Assembly: GCA_023150615.1 (NCBI GenBank)
Contig: JAKLKO010000008.1
Span: 1 to 64,000, forward strand
Direction: 5' to 3'
DNA length: 64,000 nucleotides
DNA from: Phycisphaerae bacterium
GTDB taxonomy: Bacteria > Planctomycetota > Phycisphaerae > UBA1845 > UTPLA1
Both the position numbers and the translations under genes were made by a program. The stretch's first letter is position 1, and every line of letters begins with the position of its first letter. Shown here piece after piece: positions 37,609-47,292 of the stretch. Below the pieces are notes generated by a model. It had not been told where the DNA came from. It saw only the letters and a list, made by a program, of their open reading frames with translations, and ran no database searches.

Positions 37609-38646
37609 ATGTGGGAACGGATCAAGAGCGCGACGACCGTCTGCATCATCACCGGACTGATCTGGTGGTCGGCCGACCGGCGCGTCACCGACGAGAAGGA
37701 GTTCACCGTTCGGCTGACGGTGAGCAGCGCCGACGCGTCGCTGCTGGCCACGATCGAGTCGCCGCGATCCGGCGAAGCGGTCGTCCGGGCCTCCGGGACG
37801 CGAGCGCGGCTTGACGCGTTTGAGAATGAGCTGAATCGCAACCCCGCGCTCGCGTTCGAGTACGTACTCTCCGAGAACGACACGGCACTCGGCCCGAAGA
37901 CGCTTTCGACCGCGCGGATGCTGGCCGAGTCGCGGCGGTTCCGCGACGCCGGGCTGGACGTCGCGGACGTTCGGCCGTCGGAGGTGCAGATCGTCGTCGA
38001 TCGCTACGAGGACGTGGACCTCCGGATCGAGCCGGACTTCGGCTCGATCGGCGTAGAGGACGTGGTGTGCCAGCCGCAGACGGTCCTCGTCCGAAAGATG
38101 CCCGGGACGCTCGCGCGGACGCGCTACGCCGAGCGCGTGCTGCGACCGAGCGCCGAACGGGCCGTGCAGCAATGGCTGGCGGCGCATCCGGACAATCCGC
38201 GGTTCGAGGTCGACGTGACGCTGAGCATCCCGGACGCGCCGGTCGTACTCGAGATCAGTCCGTCTCCGCACGTGAAGATCGCCGGCCGCTTCGTCAATCC
38301 GGTCGCGTCGGCGCGCGTCGGACCGTGCCAGATCGTCTTCGCCGTGCCGCCCGACGTGCAGAGGGACTACGTCGTCCAGCCCGCCGCGTCGTCGAACCTG
38401 CGGCCCGACGTCTTCGTTCGCGGGCCGAAGAACCAGGTCGAGCAGCTCACGCCGCAGCAAATCGTCCTTTACGTGCCGGTCCTCGCCGCCGACACGGCCA
38501 CGACCGCCAGCGTCCGGACGATTCGGCGCGCGCCGGAAATCGTCCTGCCCGGCGGACTGGAGCTCGATCGCGATCTGCAGGAAGTCGAGTTCGAGCTCGT
38601 GCCGCGGACGTCGGTCCCATCGGTCGATGAGCCGCTGACGCCGTAA
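37609..38646 (+). CDS. cdaR: YbbR/CdaR-like regulator of the diadenylate cyclase
   Basis: 345 residues. One N-terminal membrane segment (about 8-22, VCIITGLIWWSAD) is followed by repeated beta-rich domains of the YbbR type (for example RPSEVQIVVDRYEDVDLRIEPDF, PQTVLVRKMPGTL). In Firmicutes CdaR binds and adjusts CdaA in the membrane. The start lies six bases after the cdaA stop. Sequence similarity is diffuse, so the name rests on position as well as on fold-like pattern. Confidence 0.75.
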   Translation: MWERIKSATTVCIITGLIWWSADRRVTDEKEFTVRLTVSSADASLLATIESPRSGEAVVRASGTRARLDAFENELNRNPALAFEYVLSENDTALGPKTLSTARMLAESRRFRDAGLDVADVRPSEVQIVVDRYEDVDLRIEPDFGSIGVEDVVCQPQTVLVRKMPGTLARTRYAERVLRPSAERAVQQWLAAHPDNPRFEVDVTLSIPDAPVVLEISPSPHVKIAGRFVNPVASARVGPCQIVFAVPPDVQRDYVVQPAASSNLRPDVFVRGPKNQVEQLTPQQIVLYVPVLAADTATTASVRTIRRAPEIVLPGGLELDRDLQEVEFELVPRTSVPSVDEPLTP

Positions 38647-38691
38647 TGAGCAGACGATCTTCGCCGTTCGCCGAAGCGCCGGAGTGCGACG

Positions 38692-39888
38692 CTATTCGGC
38701 GGCGCCGCCCGGATCGCCCGAGACGGCGGGTGGGGCATCAGCCGGCTCGGGTTCCGCGATTTTGGGCAGGAACCGCTCGGCGACGTCGGCGGCGAGCCGC
38801 GCCACGGTGGGCAACTCGTCGGCGTGATAGCACAGGCCGGGCGCATCGCGGCCCTTGTTGACGAATTTCCCCACGAGCCACAACCGCTCGCTCCGCTCCC
38901 GGGCATCGGACGCGCCGCTGATTTCCGGCCGGGAATCGAACCAGCGGAGCCAGTCGGCCGCGACCGCCGGCTGCGAATCGACGGCGACCGCGTCAGTCTC
39001 GGCCCAGCCGGCGATCGAAACGCAGTAGGCACGCACGAGCTGCCGCCGCGCCGAGCGGCTCCTCGGTCCGGCGCGCTGCACGATCAGCCAGCGATACGCG
39101 CGGGCATCGTGCAGGTGGCGAAGCTCGTCCCGCGTCGAGAGCGCGTCGGCCCGCTCGATCATGCCTTTGATGAGCGCCGCCCGTTCGAACTCCTGCCGGC
39201 CGGCGGCCGCGCGCATCGCAGCGCGGAGCGACTCGATGCGCTCGAAGCGCTTGCCGGCTGCGAAGTCGAGTGCCGCGGCGATCGCGGCGCGGTATCGGTC
39301 CATCGGGAATCGGCCATCGCAGGGTGCGGGACAGCGGCCCATGTCGAGGTATTCGCACGGCTGACCGTGCGGAGCACGTCGGAGGATGTCGAACTTGCGG
39401 CAGAGATCGAAGACGTCTTCCAGCAGCGTGACCAGCCCGTCCGCGTCGCGGCGCGTCGCGCAGGGCCCGACGTATCGCGCGGCATCGTCCGCGACCACGT
39501 TGACGACGGTCAAGCGCGGGATCGGCTCGCCGACGTCACCGCGGATGAACCACAGCGGCGCGAAGCCGAGCAGCTCGCGATAGCCCCCCGGATCGAGTCG
39601 ACGGATCACGAGGTGGTAGCGCAGCGCCGACTCGAACGCGCTGAACGTCGCGCGCCAACGGACCGAACGCGCCACCTCGCCGAGGTTCGCGCGCTTCGTC
39701 CGCTGATTCGGCGGCGGCGCGGCAAGCCGGGCCGAGACGACGCGCCGCAGATCCTCGGCCGTCGCGACGAGGATGGGGCGATCGGCCTCGTCGAGAATCG
39801 CGTACACGCCGCCGTGCGCCGGAAGCGCGGTCGTCGCCGCTGATGGTTCAGGAGTCAGCGTCAGGCATTCGGGGAGCAGATCGGTCAC
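38692..39888 (-). CDS. UvrC-like protein with degenerate GIY-YIG domain
   Basis: 398 residues. Residues about 20-115 occupy the place of a UvrC GIY-YIG nuclease domain but only partly keep it (GVYAILDEADRPILVATAEDL). The middle is clearly UvrC-like: YVGPCATRRDADGLVTLLEDVFDLCRKFD, then CEYLDMGRCPAPCDG, then a UVR-type helical pair (AAGRQEFERAALIKGMIERA, about 235-255). There is no C-terminal RNase-H-like nuclease and no (HhH)2. It may be a repair accessory or a non-catalytic relative. Start is GTG. Confidence 0.75.
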   Translation of the reverse strand: MTDLLPECLTLTPEPSAATTALPAHGGVYAILDEADRPILVATAEDLRRVVSARLAAPPPNQRTKRANLGEVARSVRWRATFSAFESALRYHLVIRRLDPGGYRELLGFAPLWFIRGDVGEPIPRLTVVNVVADDAARYVGPCATRRDADGLVTLLEDVFDLCRKFDILRRAPHGQPCEYLDMGRCPAPCDGRFPMDRYRAAIAAALDFAAGKRFERIESLRAAMRAAAGRQEFERAALIKGMIERADALSTRDELRHLHDARAYRWLIVQRAGPRSRSARRQLVRAYCVSIAGWAETDAVAVDSQPAVAADWLRWFDSRPEISGASDARERSERLWLVGKFVNKGRDAPGLCYHADELPTVARLAADVAERFLPKIAEPEPADAPPAVSGDPGGAAE

Positions 39889-39956
39889 GGCCCGACGCCA
39901 TTAGATACGAACGGGGACGATCGGTCACCGGAAATCCGCGCTACGCGAGACGGCGA

Positions 39957-40487
39957 CTACTCGTCCTTCTCTTCGTCGTCGGATTCCTCTGCTTCCTCTT
40001 CCTCGTCCGCCGGAGCGGAGGGCGTCGGCGACGCAGTCCCGTCGCCGTCCCCGGACCGAGCACTTGGCTTTTTGCCGCCGAGCAATCGCACCCCGCTCGA
40101 AAGCAGCGAACCCATCCGGCTGCGCTTCTTTCCATCGGACGTCGTCGCGGCAGTCTCGTCGCCGGACTCGCTCGGCGCAGCCGCCGCGTCACCCGCCGCC
40201 GCGCCGGCCGCCACGGGGCGCGGCGTCCATTTCTTGACCGTCGCCTCGGCCTGCTCGCGCGGATTGATCGGCGGGAGCGGATCGTATGAGACGGTCACCG
40301 GCGGAGCAGTCTTTACCGTCGTCTGGTCGGCGAGCGTCGAGAGATCGCCGCCGGGCCGTCCGACGGGCATGAGCTGCCCCGGCTTGTCACCGAGCGCAAC
40401 CTGCGGTTCGTCCGGGGCGGCCTCCTGTCGGCATCCGGCCGCCGATAACACGGCCACCCAGAGCAACACCAGTACCGACCGAGTCAT
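39957..40487 (-). CDS. Predicted lipoprotein with acidic tail
   Basis: 176 residues. A lipoprotein signal ends in LSAAGC (Cys about 19). The rest is low in predicted structure: a Pro-rich middle, a basic patch (KKRSRMGSLLSSGVRLLGGKK) and a very acidic C-terminus of Glu and Asp. No family recognised. Start at 40487 gives a clean signal peptide; a GTG at 40505 is possible. Confidence 0.65.
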   Translation of the reverse strand: MTRSVLVLLWVAVLSAAGCRQEAAPDEPQVALGDKPGQLMPVGRPGGDLSTLADQTTVKTAPPVTVSYDPLPPINPREQAEATVKKWTPRPVAAGAAAGDAAAAPSESGDETAATTSDGKKRSRMGSLLSSGVRLLGGKKPSARSGDGDGTASPTPSAPADEEEEAEESDDEEKDE

Positions 40488-40665
40488 TCGCGAATCGCCC
40501 GCCACGTGCCGTTACCCCCCGGCTGTACGTAGCTTATTCATCGGGCCGGCGGGCGTCAAACTTGGACATGATCCCGAGTCGGCAGAACGATTGCGCGGAG
40601 CCGAGGACGCGGCGGGCAGCGCGCGTCCTCGGTGCAGAAAGCCGACTTAGACCGACGTGTGCGGC

Positions 40666-42618
40666 CTACGCATCGTTCTCAGCGTCGTCATCCTCGTCCT
40701 GGTTTGATTCATCGCCGGGGCGATCCGCCGGACGCTGGGGCCGGTCTGGTTCGACGCGGCGCGGCCGGCGATGGTGGGATTCGCCTGAGTCCATTCGCGG
40801 CTGCGGGATCAGCGGGGCGAACTTCTGCACCAGTTCGTTGACGTTCGGCAGTCCGCGCAATCCAACGCGGAGCGAGAACTGGCTCGGCGATTCACCCACC
40901 GCGGCCCAGAGCAGCGTCTCCTTCATCGCGCCGGCGGCGAGATTAAGCGGCACGCGCTCGGCCATCGGCGCCAGTCCGGCCGCGACCGATGCGCAGCGAC
41001 CGGCATGCACGACGCACATGAGGCTGGCGTCGGGCGGCACAAGCTTCAAGGCGGCCGCCATGATCTCGTCGGTCAGGACGCTTTGCTCGCGCTTCCGTGC
41101 CTGGATCGCGCTTTTCATGGCGTGCTTCGACAGGCCGACGAGCAGGCAGCCGTCGAGTTGCGAAGTAAACACCGGCCCGACGTCTGGCATTTCGTACTCG
41201 GTCGCCGAGACGCCGGCGATCTCGAGCGCCTTTGGCGACGATGGCGCGCGGCCGCCGAACATCGCCGGCAGCGCGAGGAGCTGGCCCCAGAGCGCCGCGG
41301 ACTTCTTCGGATCGGCGGTGGCGACGACGAAGCCGACGTCGGGCATGCCGTGCTTGCGGCGATCACCACGTGCCGCGCTCAGCAGGCCCCCACCGTCGCC
41401 GGGGATGACGAAGACGCTGATTTCCTCGATGTTTCCGAAGATCTCGCGGGCGATGTCGAGCGCGCTGATACCCGAGGGCGTGGCATCGCCGGATGCACTT
41501 GCGCTGCGCGGCGCGGTGGCGGGATTGAGGCCCAGTCCGAAGATCGCCGCGGCATCGGCCGGGACGAACGCGAGCGAACGGCGCGACATCGGCGGCGTGC
41601 GGATGAGGTTGTAGATCAGGTTGTTGTGCCCCTCGGCCATGCGCACGGCCAGCTCGAGCGAGAGCGTGCGCTGGTGGATCCCGAAGCTGAAATAGGCCGA
41701 GCGAAGGTTCTTGAGATCGAAGAGGATCTCGGCCTGCGCGAACTCGCGCATCGCGTGCGCATCGTCGGCCATCTTGGCGCGGGCATGCTTGATCACCTGT
41801 TGCACGTCAGCGAACGCAAAGAGCGTCGCCGATCGTCGCTGCGTGGCGATGGCCTCGAGGTCCGGATGAGATGCGAGCGACGCCTTCTCGCGACCCTCGA
41901 GCCGAGCGACGACGCCCTCGACGAGCGACCGGTCGGTGCCGAGGATCAGCAGCGACTCGGTCATCACGCCCACGAACCCGGGCGGAGCGGTGAATGTCGG
42001 CAGGTCGGCCACCTTCCTGGCCGTCGGCGCGAACTGGAACGCAGTTTCGAAAAGTCCCTTGAGGAGGGTCACATCTCCGAAATGCAATACAAGCACACCC
42101 GGCGGCGGACCATCGTGTCCGATTCCCATCGCCGCGAAGCCTGCGCCGCCGAAGCGTCCGAACGACTCCAGCAGCGCCGGACTGAGCGCAATCTCTTTGG
42201 GAAGGTGGAAGGGAATCGCGCTGTCCGCGCTCGGCCGCGCAGCGAGCATCGCCCCCATGTCGCTGGTCGTCAGTCCGAGCATGCCCGCGAGCGAGCCGAT
42301 CAATTCGCCGGGGCGGCGAATCTGGACGTAGCCGAGCGCATCGGGCGGCATCAGCGCTGCGAAGTCGGCTGCGGCGAGATGATCACGGCAGCGAGCTGCG
42401 CCCGACCGCGCCTCGCGCAATAGCGACTCGTCGCCGCGAGAACCCGCGGCGAGTTTCTCGTAGATCGCCCGCGCCCCGGTGTAGTCGTGCGCGGCCTTCT
42501 CGAGATAGTACGCGCGGTGCAGATCGGGCGAATCGACGGCGAGGAGCGGTTCGCTCGCCGGCACGACAAGACACAAGACGAGCACCCAAACCAGTTTGCG
42601 GGAAACGAGCATGAACAT
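40666..42618 (-). CDS. Large exported protein of unknown function
   Basis: 650 residues with a signal peptide (about 1-30). Near the N-terminus is a short helical, TPR-like part (LHRAYYLEKAAHDYTGARAIYEKLA). After it come long beta/alpha blocks, such as DALGYVQIRRPGELIGSLAG, GVLVLHFGDVTLLKGLFETAF and LLILGTDRSLVEGVVARLEG. These resemble DUF3352-like exported proteins. The C-terminus is Arg/Pro-rich then acidic. GGAG lies ten bases before ATG 42618. Confidence 0.75.
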   Translation of the reverse strand: MFMLVSRKLVWVLVLCLVVPASEPLLAVDSPDLHRAYYLEKAAHDYTGARAIYEKLAAGSRGDESLLREARSGAARCRDHLAAADFAALMPPDALGYVQIRRPGELIGSLAGMLGLTTSDMGAMLAARPSADSAIPFHLPKEIALSPALLESFGRFGGAGFAAMGIGHDGPPPGVLVLHFGDVTLLKGLFETAFQFAPTARKVADLPTFTAPPGFVGVMTESLLILGTDRSLVEGVVARLEGREKASLASHPDLEAIATQRRSATLFAFADVQQVIKHARAKMADDAHAMREFAQAEILFDLKNLRSAYFSFGIHQRTLSLELAVRMAEGHNNLIYNLIRTPPMSRRSLAFVPADAAAIFGLGLNPATAPRSASASGDATPSGISALDIAREIFGNIEEISVFVIPGDGGGLLSAARGDRRKHGMPDVGFVVATADPKKSAALWGQLLALPAMFGGRAPSSPKALEIAGVSATEYEMPDVGPVFTSQLDGCLLVGLSKHAMKSAIQARKREQSVLTDEIMAAALKLVPPDASLMCVVHAGRCASVAAGLAPMAERVPLNLAAGAMKETLLWAAVGESPSQFSLRVGLRGLPNVNELVQKFAPLIPQPRMDSGESHHRRPRRVEPDRPQRPADRPGDESNQDEDDDAENDA

Positions 42619-42762
42619 GGCGTTTGACTCCGGATCGATGACGGTCGATGACGTCCGCGCCGCACGCTGCGGCTCATCCGGTATTAAGGCCGGCCGGCGG
42701 ATTATTTCGGGTGTGGCCGATCGCCCGGACCGGCCGGCGGGCGGGTCGGTAGAATCGGCGCC

Positions 42763-44487
42763 GTGCCCGACCGCCAGAGCCACGATCCGGACCGCCCGCT
42801 CGATGGGCCGCCAGCACGTGCAGGCGTTGGTTGGGCGGCCGGTCTACTGCTGCTGGCCGCCGCGGCCCACGTTGGGATGACCCGATGGAGTTGGTCCGAA
42901 CTTCCGCTTCAGACCGACACCGGCATGTGGTCCTACATCGGCTGGCGGGCGAACGCCGGGGCGCGGCCGTACGCGGACCTGTGGGAGAGCAAGCCGCCGG
43001 GGATCTACGCCGTGTTCGCCGCCTGCTCCCGGATTGGCGGGACCGGCTCGGATCGCGCGGCGTTCTGGCTGGACGCCGTCCTGTCCACCGTCGTGCTGGT
43101 GGCGTGCTACCGACTGGCGCGGCGGTTCTGCAATCCGATTCCCGCGGCGGCTGCGACACTGCTCGCCAGCCTCGTACTCTGTCACCGCGTGCTGGCCGAC
43201 TGGGGCGACAACGTCGAGAAGTTCGTGGCGATGTTCGAGGCGGCCGCGCTGCTGTCGCTCGCGGGCGGCGTGCTGAATTCGAGATGCTGGCTTCGGGCGG
43301 GCGTATGCATCGGGCTGGGCGGGCTGTTCAAGCAGACGGCGATCGTCCTTCTCGCGGCGGCGATCGTCACGGTGGCGTTTCGCGCGATGCGCGAACCGGC
43401 GTCGCGGCGGTCGACCGTTCGCGCGGTTGTGCTGCTCGCAGTCGGCGCGGCGATTCCGTGGCTGATCGCGCTGGCGTGGATGACGCGGATCGGCATTGCG
43501 AGCGACTTCTGGCGACTGGCCGTGCTCTATGATCTGCGGCGTGTCGGCGGCGCGGCGGGTGAGTCATTGCGCGTGCTATCGAGCGCGCACTGGCTCGACG
43601 TCGGGCGGCAGCTCTGGCTCGCCGCAGCGTTGTTCGCTCCCGCGATCTTCGGCGCGGCGAGTATCGCAGCCGCGCCGCGGCGCAGCGAGTCCAGCACCGA
43701 TCGAGCGCCGATTCGCGCGATCCTTGCCGTCGAACTCGCGCTCGGACTGCTGCTGTTCGCAATCGCGCCGTACGGCTACGGCCACTACCTGCTGCAGTTC
43801 GTCCCGGCCGCGACGGCGCTCGCGGCGACGACGTTTGCGGGCCTGGCGAGGCAACCGACGGCCCCGCGCGGGTCGGTCGGCCTGGCGCGGATCGGCGTCA
43901 TCGCCGTGTTGATCGGCGCGTGCGCGCTCGGCGATCACGCCGGCTTTACGCTGGATCGGCACAACCGCTACCGTTGCGCGTACGTCGAGCAGGGGCGCAC
44001 GTACGATGCGCTGGTCGCCTGCGTCCGCGAACGCTCGGGGCCCGATGACGCCGTGCTGGTCTGGCCGCCCGACTACGCGTTGAGCTACTACGCCGCGCGG
44101 CGCACGCCGCTGGAAGGCTCCAACGCCGACGTGCTGTTCAAGGGCAAGCACTACCGTCTCGATCCCACCTTCGAAGCGATCGTCGAACGCATCCGCCGCG
44201 AGCCGCCGCGGCTCATCATCGACCGTACGCCGCTGCGCATCATCCGCGACCCTGACACGCACGAGCCTTCGATCGCCGTGCCGGCCACGGGCACCAGCCT
44301 GCTGGCCGAGCCGAATCCGCGGTACCCGTACGCCGAAGGGCGACTCGTTGCGCCGCTCCAGTCGTGGGTCCGCGCGCACTACGGGCCCGTGGCGCACTGC
44401 GGAGACGCGATCGTCTTCGAGCTTGGCCGGCCGTGGCGGGAGGCGACGGAGATCGTCAGCGACCTGTTGCCTTCGGCGAGGCCATGA
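42763..44487 (+). CDS. Multi-pass glycosyltransferase-39-like membrane protein
   Basis: 574 residues with about ten hydrophobic segments. The early QTDTGMWSYIGWRANAGARPYADLWESKPPGIYAVFA is typical of GT-C (family 39/ArnT-like) transferases that use polyprenyl-linked sugars: acidic residues in the first periplasmic loop and the KPPG motif. The acceptor is unknown. The soluble C-terminal part (about 430-574) probably lies outside the membrane. Start is GTG; the upstream gene is divergent. Confidence 0.8.
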   Translation: MPDRQSHDPDRPLDGPPARAGVGWAAGLLLLAAAAHVGMTRWSWSELPLQTDTGMWSYIGWRANAGARPYADLWESKPPGIYAVFAACSRIGGTGSDRAAFWLDAVLSTVVLVACYRLARRFCNPIPAAAATLLASLVLCHRVLADWGDNVEKFVAMFEAAALLSLAGGVLNSRCWLRAGVCIGLGGLFKQTAIVLLAAAIVTVAFRAMREPASRRSTVRAVVLLAVGAAIPWLIALAWMTRIGIASDFWRLAVLYDLRRVGGAAGESLRVLSSAHWLDVGRQLWLAAALFAPAIFGAASIAAAPRRSESSTDRAPIRAILAVELALGLLLFAIAPYGYGHYLLQFVPAATALAATTFAGLARQPTAPRGSVGLARIGVIAVLIGACALGDHAGFTLDRHNRYRCAYVEQGRTYDALVACVRERSGPDDAVLVWPPDYALSYYAARRTPLEGSNADVLFKGKHYRLDPTFEAIVERIRREPPRLIIDRTPLRIIRDPDTHEPSIAVPATGTSLLAEPNPRYPYAEGRLVAPLQSWVRAHYGPVAHCGDAIVFELGRPWREATEIVSDLLPSARP

Positions 44488-44528
44488 GTCGGATGGGCGC
44501 GCGCCACTCGCCAGACCGAAGAAACGCA

Positions 44529-45440
44529 TCAGCGGTCCGCGCGCCAATCCAGCCGCACGCGCTGCCCGTGAAACGGGTCTGTCGGGGCGATCGCGCGGAA
44601 CTCGAGTTCCGCACCGTCGTCGCGCCAGCGGGCGAGCATCCAGCCCAGCGTCGCGTCGGGTTTGAAGCGATACCCGGTCGCGGGCAGATTGACGAAATGC
44701 AGCCCCTCCTCGACCCACGTGCGATACGCATGCGTGTGCCCGAACAGCACCGCCTTGACGCAGCGCCGCTCGACGAGCACGCGGCGGAATTCCGCGCCAT
44801 CAAGCAAGCCAAGCATGCCATCGTCCGGGTTGTGGTGCACGAAGACGACTGTCGGCGGCGCCGATTTCTCGTCCAGCGCGGCGCGCAGCCACGCGAGCTG
44901 CGCCGAACCCAGGCGGCCGGGAACCCGCATCGACGGCTCCAGTGAATCGAGGAATACGAACCGCCGGCCGTGCGCCAACACTCTTGACACGCACCGGCCG
45001 GCGACCGGTCGCGAGACATCGAGTCCGAACGCCGTGGCGGCGTGCGCTCGGTGATCGTGATTACCAAGCGTCAGGTGCAGTGGTGTACCGGCCTCCGAAA
45101 CCGGGCGCAGCAGTTCGCGAAATGCGGCGTAGTCGCGCGGCTCCCCATCCTCGAAGGCCATGTCGCCGTTGACCACAACCGCGTCGATGGCCACCGTGCG
45201 GACGCCATCGACCGCGCGCGCGAGGTTCTTCGCCATGTTCGCACCGCGGACGGCCTTGTCGCGCGCCGAACTGATGTGCGCGTCGGCAAGCAGCGCCCAG
45301 ACCGGCGCCGGCGGTCCGGATGCTCCGCCCACGAGCACCGACGCACTGACCGCCGCCAATGACTCGATAAACTCGCGCCGCGATGGAGGACGGTGCGACG
45401 TGGCGCCGTTCAGGATCGACGCGGAATAGCCGAAGTGCAT
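44529..45440 (-). CDS. Tat-exported metallophosphoesterase
   Basis: 303 residues. A twin-arginine signal (SRREFIESLAAVSASVLVGG) is followed by a calcineurin-type fold: ALLADAHIS (first metal residues, D-x-H), VVNGDMAF (GD), LTLGNHDH (GNHD/E), VFVHHNPDD (H) and LFGHTHAYRTW (GHxH). All metal motifs are intact. Members act as cyclic nucleotide or phospholipid phosphodiesterases; substrate unknown. Confidence 0.88.
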   Translation of the reverse strand: MHFGYSASILNGATSHRPPSRREFIESLAAVSASVLVGGASGPPAPVWALLADAHISSARDKAVRGANMAKNLARAVDGVRTVAIDAVVVNGDMAFEDGEPRDYAAFRELLRPVSEAGTPLHLTLGNHDHRAHAATAFGLDVSRPVAGRCVSRVLAHGRRFVFLDSLEPSMRVPGRLGSAQLAWLRAALDEKSAPPTVVFVHHNPDDGMLGLLDGAEFRRVLVERRCVKAVLFGHTHAYRTWVEEGLHFVNLPATGYRFKPDATLGWMLARWRDDGAELEFRAIAPTDPFHGQRVRLDWRADR

Positions 45441-45529
45441 GGGCACCGACGCGATCTCCGGGGCACCTGCCGCCGGGATTTTCGCGCAATAGCCCGTGGG
45501 ATGCCAGTTGCCGGCGGGCGCCGCTGGCG

Positions 45530-45566
45530 AAAAAAGAAGGCCCGCGCGGATTGCGCCGGCGGGCCC
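45530..45566 (-). terminator. Rho-independent terminator of the aldolase gene
   Basis: On the minus strand GGGCCCGCCGG...GCGCGGGCC forms a GC-rich stem, followed by TTCTTTTTT. It lies about 40 bases after the aldolase stop and closes the sugar-phosphate block. Confidence 0.85.
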
Positions 45567-45604
45567 TGATCTTGCGAGAAGCCGTTGCGCCGAGTTCGCA
45601 ACGC

Positions 45605-46531
45605 CTACCTGATCTTGCCCTCGTAGATCCCCATGATTGTATCCAGCATCTTCAGCGCATCGGCCTTCTTGCGCTGGAACGAGTTCCGCCCGATGATCGA
45701 GCCGTTGCCGCCGCCGTCGCGGATCGCGCGGGCCTCGTCGTAGATCGCGTTCTCGTCCTCCTTCTTCGCGCCGCCGGAGAACACCACGATTCGCCGGCCG
45801 CCGAACGCGCACTGCATCATGTGCCGTACGCGATCCGTCAGCGTCGTGATCGGAATCTTCTCCTTCTCGTAGACCTTTCGCGCCGCGTCCTGCTCAATGT
45901 GCTCGGTTGACAGTTTGATCTTGATGATGTGCGCCCCGAGCTGCGCCGCGATCTGCGCTGCGTACCCGCACACGTCCACGGCCGTCTCGCCCTCCTTGCT
46001 GATCGAGCTGCCGCGCGGATAGGACCAGACCACCACGGCCAGGCCGACCGCCTTGGCCTCCTCGGCGTAGACCCGGAGCTTCTCGTACATCTCCATGCGG
46101 AGCGACGAGCCGGGATAGATCGTCAGGCCGATCGCGCAGCAGCCAAGGCGCAGCGCATCGCGGACCGACGCGGTCAGGGCCTGCCACGAGTCCTTCTCAT
46201 CCGACAGCAGGTCGTGGTTGTTGGCCTTGAGGATCAGCGGTATCTCACCGGCGAAGTCGCGGGCCGCCGCCTCGATGAAGCCGAGCGGCGCGGCGTAGGC
46301 GTTGCAACCGGCCTCGATCGCCAGGCGGAAGTGATAACGCGGATCGTAGCCGTCCGGGTTCGGCGCGAAGCTCCGCGCCGGACCGTGCTCCCAACCTTGA
46401 TCGACGGGCAGGATCACCATCCGACCGGTGCCGCCGAGTCGGCCGTGGTTCAGGATGCGGGCCAGGTTCGTCAGCGTGCCGGGATTGTCGCTGCCGTACC
46501 AGCTCAGAATCTCGCGCACCTTTTCCGTCAT
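45605..46531 (-). CDS. Class I fructose-bisphosphate aldolase (DhnA/FbaB type)
   Basis: 308 residues. The archaeal/DhnA-type class I aldolase is seen in VILPVDQGWEHGP, LKANNHDLLS, IGLTIYPGSS, VVVWSYPRG, HIIKIKLSTEH (Schiff-base Lys, about 200-206), VVFSGGAKKEDE and GNGSIIGRNSFQ. It cleaves fructose 1,6-bisphosphate without a metal. Upstream on the same strand are genes for other sugar-phosphate enzymes. AGGAGG lies eight bases before ATG 46531, and a good terminator follows. Confidence 0.93.
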   Translation of the reverse strand: MTEKVREILSWYGSDNPGTLTNLARILNHGRLGGTGRMVILPVDQGWEHGPARSFAPNPDGYDPRYHFRLAIEAGCNAYAAPLGFIEAAARDFAGEIPLILKANNHDLLSDEKDSWQALTASVRDALRLGCCAIGLTIYPGSSLRMEMYEKLRVYAEEAKAVGLAVVVWSYPRGSSISKEGETAVDVCGYAAQIAAQLGAHIIKIKLSTEHIEQDAARKVYEKEKIPITTLTDRVRHMMQCAFGGRRIVVFSGGAKKEDENAIYDEARAIRDGGGNGSIIGRNSFQRKKADALKMLDTIMGIYEGKIR

Positions 46532-46662
46532 GACGCTCGTCCTCCTGTGCCATCGGGGCGACGGTGCATGATGGCTCGGGGCGTATTTTCCGCGCGGCAC
46601 GCAGTTTCGGCAAGTCGATCGACGGCGGCATCGCGCCGGACGAGCGGGGCGAACGCAGCGAC

Positions 46663-47292
46663 CTACTCCGCCTGCTGCGACGGCGACGCCGGCGGTGGCG
46701 CCGCGGCCGGCGGCGCAGCGGCCGGAGGCGCCGCGTCGGGCCGCGGCAGCGCATGCCAGCGACGGCCGTCCTCGAGCACCTTCCAGATGCCATCCAGCGG
46801 TTGATGCGTCAGGCGCAGCCGCAGGATCGCTCCGGCCAGCGGGCCGGTCACGACGAAGACGTCTCCATCGCCGGCGCGCCGCAGCGCCCGCTTCAGCGCG
46901 GAATGCAGACGCTCCGACGCATCGACGATCGACTCGCCTTCCGGCGGACAGACGGCCGACGGCTCGTCGTACCACTGGCGATAGACGCGCGGGAAGCGCT
47001 CGCGGAACTGCTCGTCGGTCAGGCCCTCCCAGTGCCCGAGGTTTACCTCGCACAGCTCGACCCGCTTGCGGACGCGGAGCCGATGCGGACGCGCAACCGC
47101 CGAGGCCGTCTGTCGCGCGGCTTCTTCCATGCCGCTGTAAACCGCGGTGGGCCGGAAGGCCGCCAGCTCGGATGCGTCCACCGCGACCTGCCGCGCGCCG
47201 GCGGCGCTGAGCGGCAGATCGGTGTGGCCGACGATCCGCCCCTGGGCATCCCACTCCGTCGCACCCCACCTCAGCAGGATAATCTGGCTCAC
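46663..47292 (-). CDS. Histidine-phosphatase homologue lacking both catalytic histidines
   Basis: 209 residues with the phosphoglycerate-mutase/histidine-phosphatase fold pattern: [70 protein letters not shown]. The catalytic RHG is R8-W9-G10, and the second catalytic His (normally in a SHGG-type block) is replaced in [12 protein letters not shown]. It should not be a phosphatase; it may bind a phosphosugar. The tail from about 185 is Pro/Ala-rich. The GTG start overlaps the rpe stop (GTGA), so translation is coupled to rpe. Confidence 0.82.
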   Translation of the reverse strand: MSQIILLRWGATEWDAQGRIVGHTDLPLSAAGARQVAVDASELAAFRPTAVYSGMEEAARQTASAVARPHRLRVRKRVELCEVNLGHWEGLTDEQFRERFPRVYRQWYDEPSAVCPPEGESIVDASERLHSALKRALRRAGDGDVFVVTGPLAGAILRLRLTHQPLDGIWKVLEDGRRWHALPRPDAAPPAAAPPAAAPPPASPSQQAE

